Both the position numbers and the translations under genes were made by a program. From NCBI GenBank assembly GCA_018268515.1, contig JAFDWK010000044.1:1-46403 (forward strand): a stretch of 46,403 bases of DNA. Direction: 5' to 3'. Below, in pieces: positions 32,472 through 42,087 of this stretch. Origin of the DNA: Actinomycetota bacterium (GTDB lineage Bacteria > Actinomycetota > Actinomycetes > Actinomycetales > Microbacteriaceae). How positions within the stretch are numbered: the stretch's first letter is position 1; each line of letters begins with the position of its first letter. Under the pieces are notes generated by a model. It saw only the letters and a program-made list of their open reading frames with translations, made no database searches and had not been told where the DNA came from.

Positions 32472-33680
32472 ATGGACTGGCAGACGACCTCGGAGGACAC
32501 GGTGCCCTCGGCGCGCGTGTCGGAGGCGGATGCCCGCCTGCTGCGCGCGCGTCCCCCGGCCACCGGCGCCTGGCGCGACGGGGATCCGGCCGGAGACCGC
32601 CGGTTCGAGGCGTTCGGGCCGTTCCGCACCGAGGGCGGCGCCGAACTGCCGCTGATCCGCGTCGCGTATGAGAGCTGGGGGCGCCTGAACGCGGCGCGCG
32701 ACAACGCCATCCTGATCCTGCACGCCCTCACCGGCGACAGCCACGTGGTCGGCCAGGCGGGGCATGGGCATGCGACCAGCGGCTGGTGGGGCGAGATCGT
32801 CGGCCCCGGCTGCGCGATCGACACCGACGAGTGGTTCGTGATCGCCCCGAACATGCTCGGCGGGTGCCAGGGATCCACGGGGCCGGCGAGCATCGCCCCG
32901 GACGGCTACGAGTGGGCCTCCCGCTTCCCGTACCTCACGATCCGCGACCAGGTCGCCGCGCAGGTGCTGCTGGCGGACGCCCTCGGCATCGACCGGTGGG
33001 GGGCGGTGATCGGCGGATCCATGGGCGGCATGCACGCCCTGGAATGGGCCGTGGGCCACCCCGAGCGCGTCGAACGGCTCGCGATCCTGTCCTCTCCCCC
33101 GGTCACCACCGCCGATCAGCTCGCGCTGAACTTCGTGCAGCTGGAGACGGTGCGGATGGATCCGCGCTTCGCCGGCGGCGAGTACTACGACGCGCCGGTC
33201 GGCGAGGGACCGCACCGCGGGCTCGCCCTGGCGCGGCGCATGGCGCTGCTGAACTACCGCAGCCCGATCGAACTGAACCAGCGGTTCCAGCGATCCTGGC
33301 AGTCCGATGTGTCGCCGCTCGGCCAGGGCGGCCGCTATGCGGTGGAGAGCTACCTCGACTTCCACGGCAACAAGTTCACCCGGCGTTTCGACGCGAACAG
33401 CTACCTCACGCTCGTCGAGGCGATGAACTCGCACGACATCGGGCGCGATCGCGGCGGCGTCGAGGACGCGCTGAGGCGAGTGACCGCGACCGCGCTCGTG
33501 CTCGGGATCAACACCGACCGGCTGTTCCCCGTGGACGGCCAGCACCGCATCGCCCGCGGCATCCCGCACACGCTGGACGGGAACGAGGCCGTGGTGCTCG
33601 CGAGCGACTTCGGCCACGACGGCTTCCTCATCGAGACGGACGAGGTCGGCGCGCACCTGCGGCGTCTGCTCCGGGCCTGA
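32472..33680 (+). CDS. metX: homoserine O-acetyltransferase
   Basis: Alpha/beta-hydrolase-fold acyltransferase, 402 aa, transferring acetyl from acetyl-CoA to homoserine; the product feeds MetY. Nucleophile Ser183 in GGSMGGMHALEWA, Asp in GINTDRLFPVDGQ and His in SDFGHDGFLIETDE form the triad. MetX family landmarks YESWGRLNAARDNAIL and NMLGGCQGSTGPAS are present. The ATG is 6 nt after GAGAAT, a weak -10-like sequence; a GGGAG lies 11 nt upstream. It converges with the Nudix gene with a 6-nt gap. Confidence 0.95.
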   Translation: MDWQTTSEDTVPSARVSEADARLLRARPPATGAWRDGDPAGDRRFEAFGPFRTEGGAELPLIRVAYESWGRLNAARDNAILILHALTGDSHVVGQAGHGHATSGWWGEIVGPGCAIDTDEWFVIAPNMLGGCQGSTGPASIAPDGYEWASRFPYLTIRDQVAAQVLLADALGIDRWGAVIGGSMGGMHALEWAVGHPERVERLAILSSPPVTTADQLALNFVQLETVRMDPRFAGGEYYDAPVGEGPHRGLALARRMALLNYRSPIELNQRFQRSWQSDVSPLGQGGRYAVESYLDFHGNKFTRRFDANSYLTLVEAMNSHDIGRDRGGVEDALRRVTATALVLGINTDRLFPVDGQHRIARGIPHTLDGNEAVVLASDFGHDGFLIETDEVGAHLRRLLRA

Positions 33681-33686
33681 GACCCA

Positions 33687-34331
33687 TCAGGAACGTTCGA
33701 GGCGCCAGGGCGGATCCTCGGCGACCAGCCGCTCCCGGGCTCCCCCGCCTGCGCCGGCCAGCTCGTCGCCGTCCCAGTAGAAGATCGTGCCCGTTTCCGT
33801 GCGCTGGAAACGGGTGCGGAACACCGGCGGATCCGCGCGCCGCGTGAGGGCATCCTCGACGTCCGTCGCCTCTCGCAGCTCGTCCAGGGTTCGCCAGGTC
33901 GGCGGCATGAGCGTGAGCCGCCCGTCATCGCGCGCGGCGAGCGCCGCGGCGGGTGCGCACCACCGCGTCTCGACGACCTCCTCCGGAGAGGCATGGATCT
34001 CCCCGCCCGGGTCCGCCGCGAGGAAGAACCAGGTGCGCACCCGCTTCGGGATCCCCGGCGGCGGCACCCAGCACGACAACGGCACCATCCGCCCGATTTC
34101 CAGCCCGACTTCCTCGCCCGTCTCGCGCACCGCGGCGCGACGCGCGTCCTCCCGCTCATCGGCGCCGGGGCGGCGATCGCCGGGCTCGATCATGCCGCCG
34201 GGGAAGACCCACGCGCCCGCGAACGAGCCGCGGTCAGGACGACGCAGCAGCAGCGCCTCGACGCCGTCCGCACCGTCGCGGAGGATCACCGCGGTGCCCG
34301 CGACGGGCAGGTCGTCCTCGCTGGAGCTCAT
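33687..34331 (-). CDS. Nudix hydrolase
   Basis: 214-aa Nudix hydrolase. The Nudix box runs from GGMIEPGD to RRAAVRETGEEVGLEI with an insertion of about ten residues in the variable part, as in the NUDT7/8/19-like group that handles CoA or nucleotide diphosphates; substrate not settled. A second conserved patch is LSCWVPPPGIPKRVRTWFFL. On the minus strand TAGCAT lies 6 nt before the ATG, so the mRNA is probably leaderless. Confidence 0.9.
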   Translation of the reverse strand: MSSSEDDLPVAGTAVILRDGADGVEALLLRRPDRGSFAGAWVFPGGMIEPGDRRPGADEREDARRAAVRETGEEVGLEIGRMVPLSCWVPPPGIPKRVRTWFFLAADPGGEIHASPEEVVETRWCAPAAALAARDDGRLTLMPPTWRTLDELREATDVEDALTRRADPPVFRTRFQRTETGTIFYWDGDELAGAGGGARERLVAEDPPWRLERS

Positions 34332-34515
34332 CCGCCCATGCTAGGCGCGCTCGGCCCCGTCTATCCGATGCGGCCCGGTGCAATGGCCTGCTCCGGGGCA
34401 GTGGCAGGGAGGCGACCGCATGACGCTGATCCTGCCGTGTGCGTCCGACATCCGGGATCCGGCTGGTCCGGCAGGCCCGACCCACCGGATCCGGGCCCCA
34501 CGGCCTTCGGAACGA
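34332..34515. other. intergenic region
   Basis: 184 bp between the MFS gene end and the Nudix start. It carries the Nudix -10 (TAGCAT, minus, 34338-34343) and GGATCC-containing inverted stretches near 34455-34490 that could end MFS transcription. No gene is supported. Confidence 0.45.
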
Positions 34516-35757
34516 CTACACCAGGTCGCGCACGCGCACGGATCCGGTCTCGGTGTGGAAGCGGCGCTGCACGGCGTAGGACGCGAGCGCGATCCCGAGC
34601 CCGATGACCGCGAGTCCCGCACCGACCCAGGACGGCGCGGCGAAGCCCCAGCCCCACGCGATCACGAGGCCGCCGAGGAATGCGCCCAGGCTGTTGCCGA
34701 TGTTCAGGGCGGAGTGGTTCAGCGCCGCAGCGATCGACTGGTTGTCGCCGGCGACCTCCATCAGGCGGGTCTGGATCGCCGGACTCAGGATCGACGAGAT
34801 CAGCGCGACGACGAACGACAGCGGCACGAGCAGCCAGATCGAGAAGGACAGCAGCGCGAGGAGCACGAGCACCCCCGCCATCGCGGCGAGCCCGACCAGC
34901 AGCGTGAGCCGCAGGTTGCGGTCGCCGAAGACGCCGCCGAGCAGGTTGCCGACGGTCATGCCCAGGCCGAACACGATCAGCGTGATCGGCACCATCCACT
35001 GCGGGGCGCCCGCACGCTCCGTGATCATCGGCGCGATGTAGCTGTACAGCGCGAAGAAACCGCCGAAACCGATCGCGCCGGTCGCGACCGCGAACCAGAC
35101 CTGCGGACGGCGGAAGACGCGCAGCTCGGCCCGGAAGGTGCGCCCCGGATCCCCCTCGTGCTCCGGAACGAACAGCGCGATGCAGACCGTGGCCACGGCG
35201 AACACGATCGTGACCACGAGGAACGCGCTGCGCCAGCCGACGTGCTGGCCGAGATAGGTGCCCGCAGGCACGCCGACCACGTTCGCGATGGTGAGTCCGG
35301 TGAGGATGAAGGCGACACCCTTCGCCCGGTTGCCGGGTCCCAGCACATCGGCGGCCACGAGCGCGCCGATGCCGAAGTAGGCGCCGTGCGGCAGACCTGC
35401 GATGAAGCGGGCGAGCCCGACCGTCTCGAAGGTGGGCAGCACCACGGCGAGGCCGTTGCCCAGGGTGAGCGCGATCGCGAGGCCGATCATGACCCGGTGG
35501 CGCGGGAACCGGGCGACCAGACCCGCGATCGTGGGGGCGCCGACGACGACGCCGAGCGCGTACAGGGAGACCAGGATCCCGGCGCGGCCGATGGCCTCGT
35601 CCGGGTTCTGCGCCCACAGCTGCGGCAGCAGGTCCTGCGCGATGTTCGGGAGCAGCCCCATGGCGACGAACTCGGTCATGCCGATGCCGAAGCTGCCGAT
35701 GGCGAGTGAGAGGAGCGCCCGCATCGCCGCACCCCTCGAGAGGCTCGAGGGTTTCAT
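34516..35757 (-). CDS. MFS transporter (DHA1, arabinose-efflux-like)
   Basis: 413-aa 12-helix major facilitator of the drug:H+ antiporter-1 type. The first helix has FGIGMTEFVAMGLLPNIA, the usual start of AraJ/SotB-like exporters; motif A-like ARFPRHRVMI follows helix 2, and motif C-like GVPAGTYLGQHVGWR lies at helix 5. Exports an unknown small molecule by proton exchange. TAAACT on the minus strand, 6 nt before the ATG, suggests leaderless transcription; this -10 overlaps the stop codon of the upstream thiamine-binding gene. Confidence 0.9.
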   Translation of the reverse strand: MKPSSLSRGAAMRALLSLAIGSFGIGMTEFVAMGLLPNIAQDLLPQLWAQNPDEAIGRAGILVSLYALGVVVGAPTIAGLVARFPRHRVMIGLAIALTLGNGLAVVLPTFETVGLARFIAGLPHGAYFGIGALVAADVLGPGNRAKGVAFILTGLTIANVVGVPAGTYLGQHVGWRSAFLVVTIVFAVATVCIALFVPEHEGDPGRTFRAELRVFRRPQVWFAVATGAIGFGGFFALYSYIAPMITERAGAPQWMVPITLIVFGLGMTVGNLLGGVFGDRNLRLTLLVGLAAMAGVLVLLALLSFSIWLLVPLSFVVALISSILSPAIQTRLMEVAGDNQSIAAALNHSALNIGNSLGAFLGGLVIAWGWGFAAPSWVGAGLAVIGLGIALASYAVQRRFHTETGSVRVRDLV

Positions 35758-35766
35758 CCGTCCAGT

Positions 35767-36114
35767 TTAGAGGGTGCCGGCCTCATCGATCGCGCGCTCC
35801 AGGCGCTCCACCTTGGCGTCGATCTCGCCCGAGTACCCCGGACGGATATCCGCCTTGAGCACGAGCGACACCCGGGATCCGTATGGCATCACGGCCTCGG
35901 TGGCGCGCTTGACCACGTCCATCACCGTGTCCCAGTCGGGACCCTCGATCTCGGTGAACATGCTCGTGGTGCGATGCGCGAGCCCGGAGGCGCGCACCAC
36001 GGCGACGGCGGCCGCCACCGCATCATGCACGGACGCGTCGCCGGCCTCGGGACGGTCGGGGGCGGATCCGCCCGACGGTGAACCGGACGGGGCGACGGAG
36101 AAGGCGACGAGCAT
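35767..36114 (-). CDS. thiamine-binding protein (MTH1187/YkoF family)
   Basis: 115-aa protein of the COG0011/DUF77 family. SGLAHRTTSMFTEIEGPDWDTVM and VSLVLKADIRPG are the family signature; members bind thiamine and form small oligomers. About 15 Ser/Gly/Pro residues are inserted after the first strand. The ATG overlaps the GT87 stop (TGATG). Its link to the mannosyltransferase and NnrD neighbours is not understood. Confidence 0.88.
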   Translation of the reverse strand: MLVAFSVAPSGSPSGGSAPDRPEAGDASVHDAVAAAVAVVRASGLAHRTTSMFTEIEGPDWDTVMDVVKRATEAVMPYGSRVSLVLKADIRPGYSGEIDAKVERLERAIDEAGTL

Positions 36115-37445
36115 CAGGACCTCCGGGTTTCGATGCGGTGGACGGCACGGCGCACGGGTGTGCGCACGATGGCCCGGATCGCGACGACGCAGATCGCCAC
36201 GACCAGGATGTTGCGGGCGCTCAGCAGCACGACCGCGAAGAGCTCGGCGCGCAGCAGGTGGTCGTACGCGACGGGGTAGACCAGCTGCGTGAGCACGAAG
36301 TCGACGAGCACCAGAACCACCGGCACCCGTGCGCGCGGGCCGTCGAACAGCAGCCACAGCACGACGGGCACGAGCATCCACACCTGGAACTGCGGGGAGC
36401 CCACCTTGTTGCCCGCGATCAGCACCGCGACCAGCGCCAGCGCGGTGGCGGGAAGGAGCCGCCGGGCGGAAGCGCCGGCGCGCAGCTTCCAGAGTCCGAG
36501 CGCCACGACCGCGAGCACGCCCAGCACCATGAGCGGGGTGAGCAGCGCGGCGACGAGGTCCACGCCCGGCCCCGCCAGCTGGAAGGTGAGGATCTGACGG
36601 TCGTACTCGATGCGCGTGACGCCGATCTGGGTCAGCCACAGCAGCGGCGTCGCGCCGACCGCCTCGATCTGCAGCCCGCGGCCGCTCATCTGGCTGAGGA
36701 ATCCGAGCAGGTTCGCGGATCCGCCCAGCAGCACCAGACCCAGCACCACCACGAACGTCACGATCGCGGCGGACGCGATCATGCGGATCCGTCCGCGCAG
36801 CAGGGCGAGGGCCGCGACGAACAGCGCCCCCGGCCAGATCTTGATCCAGGCGCCGATGGTGAACAGCGCCCCCGCGATCGCGGGACGGGCGAACAGCCAC
36901 AGCCCGCCGAGCACCGCGAGCGGCACGGTGATCGCGTCGATGCGGAACATCGCGATCGGCCCCAGTGCTGTCAGCGCCAGGACCCAGAACCACGCCGCAC
37001 GCCGCCGGCTGCGGCTGCGCCGCGCACGGGCTCCGCGCAGCAGCGCGGCGAACCCGATCGCGTCCAGGACCGTGACCAGGATCGCCCAGGCGACGACGTA
37101 GCTGGCGGATCCGACCGCATACGGACCGGCGATCAGCGGGTGGATCAGCTGCGAGAAGCCCTGCGCGATGAGCATCGGCACGAGAGCGAGCTGCGGATAC
37201 ACCCAGCTCTCGGTGATGCCGACGATCGCCCCGCCCTCGAGAGCGGTGCGCGACCAGGGCTCGTACACGTAGACCGTGTCGCCCATCGCGAGTGCGGGCA
37301 AGAACCAGCCGACGGTCGCCGCATAGACGTGCGCGACCACGAAGCCCAGCCACAGCGCGACGAGGGGCACGGTGGACGGCGCCGCCGCGGAGGTCGCGGA
37401 GCGCCCCGTCGACGGGGCGATCCCCGCCCGATCAGGAAGGCTCAT
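36114..37445 (-). CDS. GT87-like (DUF2029) polyprenol-linked mannosyltransferase
   Basis: 443-aa integral membrane protein with about ten helices, of the GT-C glycosyltransferase class (GT87/DUF2029). The first luminal loop has MGDTVYVYEPWSR, with an acidic residue where GT-C enzymes have their DxD/ExD-like catalytic site; GAWIKIWPGALFVAAL is a typical family segment. In actinobacteria such enzymes add mannose from polyprenyl-phosphomannose to cell-envelope glycolipids. Start and stop overlap neighbours on both sides (ATGA, TGATG). Donor and acceptor are inferred. Confidence 0.8.
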   Translation of the reverse strand: MSLPDRAGIAPSTGRSATSAAAPSTVPLVALWLGFVVAHVYAATVGWFLPALAMGDTVYVYEPWSRTALEGGAIVGITESWVYPQLALVPMLIAQGFSQLIHPLIAGPYAVGSASYVVAWAILVTVLDAIGFAALLRGARARRSRSRRRAAWFWVLALTALGPIAMFRIDAITVPLAVLGGLWLFARPAIAGALFTIGAWIKIWPGALFVAALALLRGRIRMIASAAIVTFVVVLGLVLLGGSANLLGFLSQMSGRGLQIEAVGATPLLWLTQIGVTRIEYDRQILTFQLAGPGVDLVAALLTPLMVLGVLAVVALGLWKLRAGASARRLLPATALALVAVLIAGNKVGSPQFQVWMLVPVVLWLLFDGPRARVPVVLVLVDFVLTQLVYPVAYDHLLRAELFAVVLLSARNILVVAICVVAIRAIVRTPVRRAVHRIETRRS

Positions 37446-38350
37446 GCGTCCCCTGCCTCGCCGTGCCGCCCGTCGTCCAGCGCCTGCGCGTACGCCCGCG
37501 GCAGAGCCTCGGCCACATCCAGCGCGGTGATCGGCCGCCCCGGAGCCGCCGCATCGACGCCGGCCGCGATCCGCCCTGCTCTGCCGTGCAGCCAGGTCGC
37601 CGCGGCGGCGAGCTCGGCGAGCGGGGTCGGACCGCCCGCTGCACGGTCCGCCGCGGTGACCGCCCCGATCGCGCCGGCCAGCACGTCGCCGGTGCCGGCC
37701 GTCGCAAGCCAGGACGTGCCCGCGTCGACCGCGAGCACCTCCGCACCGTCGGAGATCAGCGTGGTGGCGCCCTTGAGCAGCACCACGCCGCCCACGGCCC
37801 CCGCGGTCTCGCGCACGGCCTGAGCGCGCGCCGACGGATCCCGCAGCGCCTCGGGACCGAGCTCGACGAGCTCCAGCCCGCGTCGCAGCACCGCGAACTC
37901 GCGCTCATGCGGCGTCGCGACGACCGGCGCCGCCGCTGCGGGCAGAAGCGCGAGCGCCCCCGCATCGACGACGACGGGACGGGTGTCATCCAGCGGCTGC
38001 CCGGAGCCGGAGCCGGGATCGGCGGGCCCGCGGTCGTCGTGGCCGGATCCGATCACCCATGCATCCGGGCGGAGTGTCCGCTCGCCGGGCTCGATGACGA
38101 CGGTCTCCGGACGGCGTGCGAGCACGAGATCCGCGGCCCGGCGCGGCCCCTGGTAGACGACATAGCCGGCGCCGGCGCGCCACGCGCCCTCGACTCCGAG
38201 CACGGCCGCGCCGGGGAAGGCGTCGGACCCGGTCCGCAGCGCGACGACCCCGCGGGTGCGCTTGTCAGAATCCGCGCCGGGGATCCGCAGCACCCGGCGG
38301 GTGTCGGCGGCGGACCAGAGCCGCACGGAGCCGGCGAGGAAAGGGACCAT
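37442..38350 (-). CDS. nnrD: ADP-dependent NAD(P)H-hydrate dehydratase
   Basis: 302-aa ribokinase-fold repair enzyme that restores NAD(P)H from its hydrated form. Signature parts: KRTRGVVALRTGSDAFPGAAVLG at the N-terminus, VATPHEREFAVL, LLKGATTLISDG and WLATAGTGDVLAGAIGA. Stand-alone dehydratase without the NnrE epimerase domain. On the minus strand TAGCGT lies 6 nt before the ATG (leaderless). It heads a unit with the GT87-like and thiamine-binding genes and is divergent from the old-yellow-enzyme gene. Confidence 0.93.
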   Translation of the reverse strand: MVPFLAGSVRLWSAADTRRVLRIPGADSDKRTRGVVALRTGSDAFPGAAVLGVEGAWRAGAGYVVYQGPRRAADLVLARRPETVVIEPGERTLRPDAWVIGSGHDDRGPADPGSGSGQPLDDTRPVVVDAGALALLPAAAAPVVATPHEREFAVLRRGLELVELGPEALRDPSARAQAVRETAGAVGGVVLLKGATTLISDGAEVLAVDAGTSWLATAGTGDVLAGAIGAVTAADRAAGGPTPLAELAAAATWLHGRAGRIAAGVDAAAPGRPITALDVAEALPRAYAQALDDGRHGEAGDA

Positions 38351-38441
38351 GAGACAACGCTACTGGGCACGGGCTGTGCGCACCGTCAGGTGCCGCCCCC
38401 GGGCCGGCCCCCGCCGCTCCCCGGGCCGGTAGCGTCGAACC

Positions 38442-39509
38442 GTGAGTCTCCTCTTCTCCCCGCTGACCATCCGCTCCCTCACCCTGCGCAACCGCCTGTG
38501 GGTCTCCCCCATGTGCATGTACAGCGCCGTCGACGGCGTGCCGCAGGAGTGGCACCATGCGCACCTCGCGCAGTTCGCGTCGGGAGGCGCGGGCCTCATC
38601 GTCGCGGAGGCCACCGCGGTGGTGCCGGAGGGCCGGATCTCCCCGCGGGACACCGGCCTGTGGAACGACGCACAGCGCGACGCGTGGGCCCCGATCGTCG
38701 ACGCGGCGCACGCGCGCGGAGCCGGGATCGGGGTGCAGCTCGCGCACGCCGGGCGCAAGGCCTCCACCTGGTGGCCCTGGGCGGAGCGCAGCGGATCGGT
38801 CCCCGCAGCGGATGGCGGCTGGGGCACCGTGGCGCCCTCGGCGATCGCCTTCGACGGCTTCACCGAGCCGGCCGCCCTCGACGAGGCCGGGATCGCCGGC
38901 GTCGTCGAGGCCTTCGCGGCGGCGGCCGGCCGGGCGCTGGACGCCGGCTTCGACGTGCTGGAGATCCACGGTGCGCACGGCTACCTGCTGCACCAGTTCC
39001 TCTCCCCGCTCAGCAACCACCGCGAGGACGCCTACGGCGGCTCCCTGCAGAACCGCGCCCGCCTGCTGCTCGAGGTCACCGATGCGGTGCGCCGGGTCGC
39101 GGGCGAGGATGTCCCGGTGTTCGTGCGGATCTCGGCCACCGATCATGCGCCGGGCGGCTTCACGCCCGAGGAGGCCGCGCAGGTCTCGGACTGGGCGGTC
39201 GCACGCGGCGCCGACCTGATCGACGTCTCCAGCGGCGGGCTCGTCGCCCATCAGCGCATCGACGTGCACCCGGGCTACCAGGTGCCGCTCGCCGCGACGG
39301 TGCGCCAGGGCGGCCGGATTCCCTCCTCCGCCGTGGGCCTGCTGACCGACGGCGCCCAGGCCGAGGCGGTGCTCGCCGAGGGCGCGGCGGACGCGATCTT
39401 CGCCGGACGGGAATGGCTGCGCGACCCGCACTTCGGGCTGCGCGCCGCGCACGAGCTCGGCGCGGAGGTCGCCTGGCCCGATCAGTACCTGCGTGCCCGC
39501 TGGCGCTGA
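38442..39509 (+). CDS. NADH:flavin oxidoreductase, old yellow enzyme (YqjM-like)
   Basis: FMN-dependent ene-reductase, 355 aa. The YqjM-class marks are present: SPMCMYSA with the Cys that tunes the flavin, HLAQFASGGAGLIVAEATAV, HAGRKAS, and IHGAHGYLLHQFLSPLSN with the two active-site His region. Reduces activated C=C bonds with NAD(P)H; natural substrate unknown. The GTG start follows TAGCGT by 6 nt, the same arrangement as the divergent nnrD, so both genes appear leaderless. Confidence 0.92.
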   Translation: MSLLFSPLTIRSLTLRNRLWVSPMCMYSAVDGVPQEWHHAHLAQFASGGAGLIVAEATAVVPEGRISPRDTGLWNDAQRDAWAPIVDAAHARGAGIGVQLAHAGRKASTWWPWAERSGSVPAADGGWGTVAPSAIAFDGFTEPAALDEAGIAGVVEAFAAAAGRALDAGFDVLEIHGAHGYLLHQFLSPLSNHREDAYGGSLQNRARLLLEVTDAVRRVAGEDVPVFVRISATDHAPGGFTPEEAAQVSDWAVARGADLIDVSSGGLVAHQRIDVHPGYQVPLAATVRQGGRIPSSAVGLLTDGAQAEAVLAEGAADAIFAGREWLRDPHFGLRAAHELGAEVAWPDQYLRARWR

Positions 39510-39528
39510 GCGTCCTCGGGGCGCCCGA

Positions 39529-40611
39529 TCAGCGCCCGAAACCGCGTCGGGTGATGTCGCGCACCTCGCCCACGAGCTCCTCGATGATGTCCTCCAGGAA
39601 CAGGATCGCCGTGGTCCGGCCGTCCGCGTCGCGCACCTGGGCGAGGTGACGGCCCGCGCGGCGCATGATCGCGAGTGCGTCCTCGAGGTCGGTGTCCTCC
39701 TGCATGGGCACCATCTGATGGATCCGTTTCGGCGGGATCGGCTTGTCGGCGTAGTCGCCGGCGTCCGGTCCCTCCGCCGAGCGGATCACGTCCTTGAGGT
39801 GCACGTATCCCACCGGTACGCCCTGCGCATCGACCATCACGTAGCGGGAGAACCCGTGCTTGGCGACGGCTCGCTCCACGTCGTCCGGCGTCGCGCCGAG
39901 CGGCAGCGTCACGAGAGTGGCGAGCGGCACGGCGATGTCGCGCGCATCCTTGTCGGTGAACTCGACCACGGCGCTGACGGTGCCCGCGGAGTCGGCGAGC
40001 ACGCCCTCCCGCCGGGACTGGTCCACGATCGTGGCGACCTCGTCGAGGGTGAAGGTCGAGGCGGCCTCGTCCTTCGGCTCCACGCGGAACAGCCGCACGA
40101 CGCCGTTGGCCGTGGCGTTCAGCGCCCGGATCACCGGGTAGAACACCTTCGAGATCCACACGAGCGGCGTCGCGAGGATCAGCACGGCCCGGTCGGGCAC
40201 GGAGAACGCGAGGTTCTTCGGCACCATCTCGCCGAAGACCACGTGCAGGAACGACACGATGATCAGGGTGATGATGAACGCGATCGCGTCCACCGCCGCC
40301 GCGGCCAGCCCGAGCGCGCTCAGCGGCGCCGCGAGCAGATGGTGCATCGCGGGCTCCGAGACGTTCAGGATCAGCAGCGAGCACACGGTGATGCCCAGTT
40401 GCGAGGTCGCCAGCATGAGCGTGGCGTGCTCCATCGCGTACAGCGCCGTGCGCGCGGAGCGGGATCCGCGCTCGGCGAGCGGCTCGACCTGCGAGCGACG
40501 TGCGGAGATCACCGCGAACTCCGCCGCGACGAAGAACGCGTTGAAGGCGAGCAGCACGAACAGCCATGCGATTCCGGCACCGTCGTTCATCAGATCAGCA
40601 CCGTCGTTCAT
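39529..40611 (-). CDS. CNNM/CorC-type (hemolysin family) membrane protein
   Basis: 360-aa protein: DUF21/CNNM membrane domain (residues about 8-185, with AEFAVISARRSQVEPLA and FGEMVPKNLAF), then a tandem CBS pair. Proteins of this group are linked to magnesium and cobalt efflux, not haemolysis. The ATG overlaps the stop of the upstream paralogue (ATGA). The first seven codons are duplicated: ATGAACGACGGTGC occurs at 40611 and again at 40590 on the minus strand, so a second start lies 21 nt inside. It lacks the C-terminal CorC_HlyC domain of its neighbour. Confidence 0.9.
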   Translation of the reverse strand: MNDGADLMNDGAGIAWLFVLLAFNAFFVAAEFAVISARRSQVEPLAERGSRSARTALYAMEHATLMLATSQLGITVCSLLILNVSEPAMHHLLAAPLSALGLAAAAVDAIAFIITLIIVSFLHVVFGEMVPKNLAFSVPDRAVLILATPLVWISKVFYPVIRALNATANGVVRLFRVEPKDEAASTFTLDEVATIVDQSRREGVLADSAGTVSAVVEFTDKDARDIAVPLATLVTLPLGATPDDVERAVAKHGFSRYVMVDAQGVPVGYVHLKDVIRSAEGPDAGDYADKPIPPKRIHQMVPMQEDTDLEDALAIMRRAGRHLAQVRDADGRTTAILFLEDIIEELVGEVRDITRRGFGR

Positions 40612-41924
40612 CGCTCGCCCCCTTCCTCGGTCAGTGCTTCAGGGACGAAACGGATCCGATCCACCCTGCGCCCCTGCATGCGCATGACGTGCAGGGTGCC
40701 GCCCGGCACGGGCACCTCGTCGCCGGCCCTGGGCAGGCGCTCCAGCAGGCTCATCACATAGCCGCCGACGGTGTCGTACACGTCACCCTCCGGCACCTCG
40801 ATGCCGGTGCTCGCCCGCAGCTCGTCGGGGCGCAGCTCGGCCGGGAACGTGATCCCGTCGGCGCCCTTCACGACGCCGGTCCTGCTGCGGTCGTGCTCAT
40901 CGGACACCTCGCCGACGATCTCCTCCACGAGGTCCTCGAGGGTCACGATCCCGGCGGTGCCGCCGTACTCGTCCACGACGATGGCGAGCTGGTAGCCGCC
41001 GCCGCGAAGCTCCGCCACGAGTGCGTCCAGGTGCACCGTCTCCGGCACGCGCAGCGGCTCGGATGCGAGCGCCCCCACCGGCACCTCGGTACGGCGTTCG
41101 CGGGGCACCGACACGGCTGCCTTGAGATGGACCACGCCGGTGATGTCGTCGAGGTCCTCGTCGTAGACGGGGAATCGGCTGTGCCCGGTGCGCCGGGCCA
41201 TCCGGATCACGTCGTCGGCGATGTCGTCCGCCGCAAGCGCGTGCATGCTCGGGCGCGGGGTCATCACGTCTGCGGCCGTGAGCCGGGCGAAGCCCAGGCT
41301 GCGGTCCAGCAGCGTCGCGGTGTCCTCCTCGAGCAGGCCGGCGCTCGCCGAGCGGCGCACCAGCGAGCTGAGCTCCTCCGCGGAACGCGCGCCGCTGAGC
41401 TCCTCCTTCGGCTCGATGCCCATCGCCCGCAGCACCGCGTTCGCGGATCCGTTCAGGAGCATCACGATCGGGCGGAACACCCACGTGAACGCGGTCTGGA
41501 ACGGGACCACGACCTTGGCCGTGGCCACGGGCAGCGCCATCGCGAAGTTCTTCGGCACGAGCTCGCCGAGGATCATCGACAGCATCGTGGCCACCAGCAT
41601 CGCGATGATGACGGCGATCGTCGCCGTGACCGGATCCGGGATCCCCCACGAACTCAGCACGGGGCGCAGCAGGTTCGACAGGGCCGGTTCCATGGTGAAA
41701 CCGGTGAGGAGGGTGGTCAGCGTGATGCCGAGCTGCGCCGACGACAGGTGCGTCGAGGTGATCTTGAGCGCCGCGATGGTCATGCCCAGGCGGGTCTCCC
41801 CGCGATCCCGGCGCGCCTCCAGATCGGCGCGATCGAGATTGACCAGTGCGAACTCGCTGGCGACGAACAGTCCCGTCCCCACGATGAGCAGAAGCCCCAC
41901 GCCCAACCAGATGTAGTCCATCAC
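40608..41924 (-). CDS. CNNM/CorC-type (hemolysin family) membrane protein
   Basis: 438-aa paralogue of the downstream protein: CNNM domain with [19 protein letters not shown] and [17 protein letters not shown] pair around [12 protein letters not shown] and [19 protein letters not shown], and a full C-terminal CorC/HlyC transporter-associated domain ending [11 protein letters not shown]. Probable magnesium or cobalt transporter; two such genes in tandem could form a hetero-oligomer. Start is GTG 41924 or ATG 41921; GGAGG is 7 nt before the GTG and 10 nt before the ATG. It lies about 160 nt after guaB1. Confidence 0.92.
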   Translation of the reverse strand: MMDYIWLGVGLLLIVGTGLFVASEFALVNLDRADLEARRDRGETRLGMTIAALKITSTHLSSAQLGITLTTLLTGFTMEPALSNLLRPVLSSWGIPDPVTATIAVIIAMLVATMLSMILGELVPKNFAMALPVATAKVVVPFQTAFTWVFRPIVMLLNGSANAVLRAMGIEPKEELSGARSAEELSSLVRRSASAGLLEEDTATLLDRSLGFARLTAADVMTPRPSMHALAADDIADDVIRMARRTGHSRFPVYDEDLDDITGVVHLKAAVSVPRERRTEVPVGALASEPLRVPETVHLDALVAELRGGGYQLAIVVDEYGGTAGIVTLEDLVEEIVGEVSDEHDRSRTGVVKGADGITFPAELRPDELRASTGIEVPEGDVYDTVGGYVMSLLERLPRAGDEVPVPGGTLHVMRMQGRRVDRIRFVPEALTEEGGER

Positions 41925-42087
41925 GGTGTCACCTCCGCAGAAGCGGAGACCGGGCAGTGGGGCGAGGTACTACAAGAGGGAGGGTCGTCCATGGTGCGCT
42001 CGATTCTACTGGCACCCGACATCGGCGAAACTGAGGGAACGCCCCGGCCGGACCCGCGCGTCCGGCCCGATGCGGCAGCCGCCGCGC

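Noticed and set aside
34378-35709. Plus-strand open frame of 443 codons, including an ATG at 34420 with a GGGAGG upstream
   Set aside because: It is antisense to the well-conserved MFS gene, its product is Arg/Asp/Glu/His-rich without a recognisable domain, and the Shine-Dalgarno match is likely chance in G-rich DNA.
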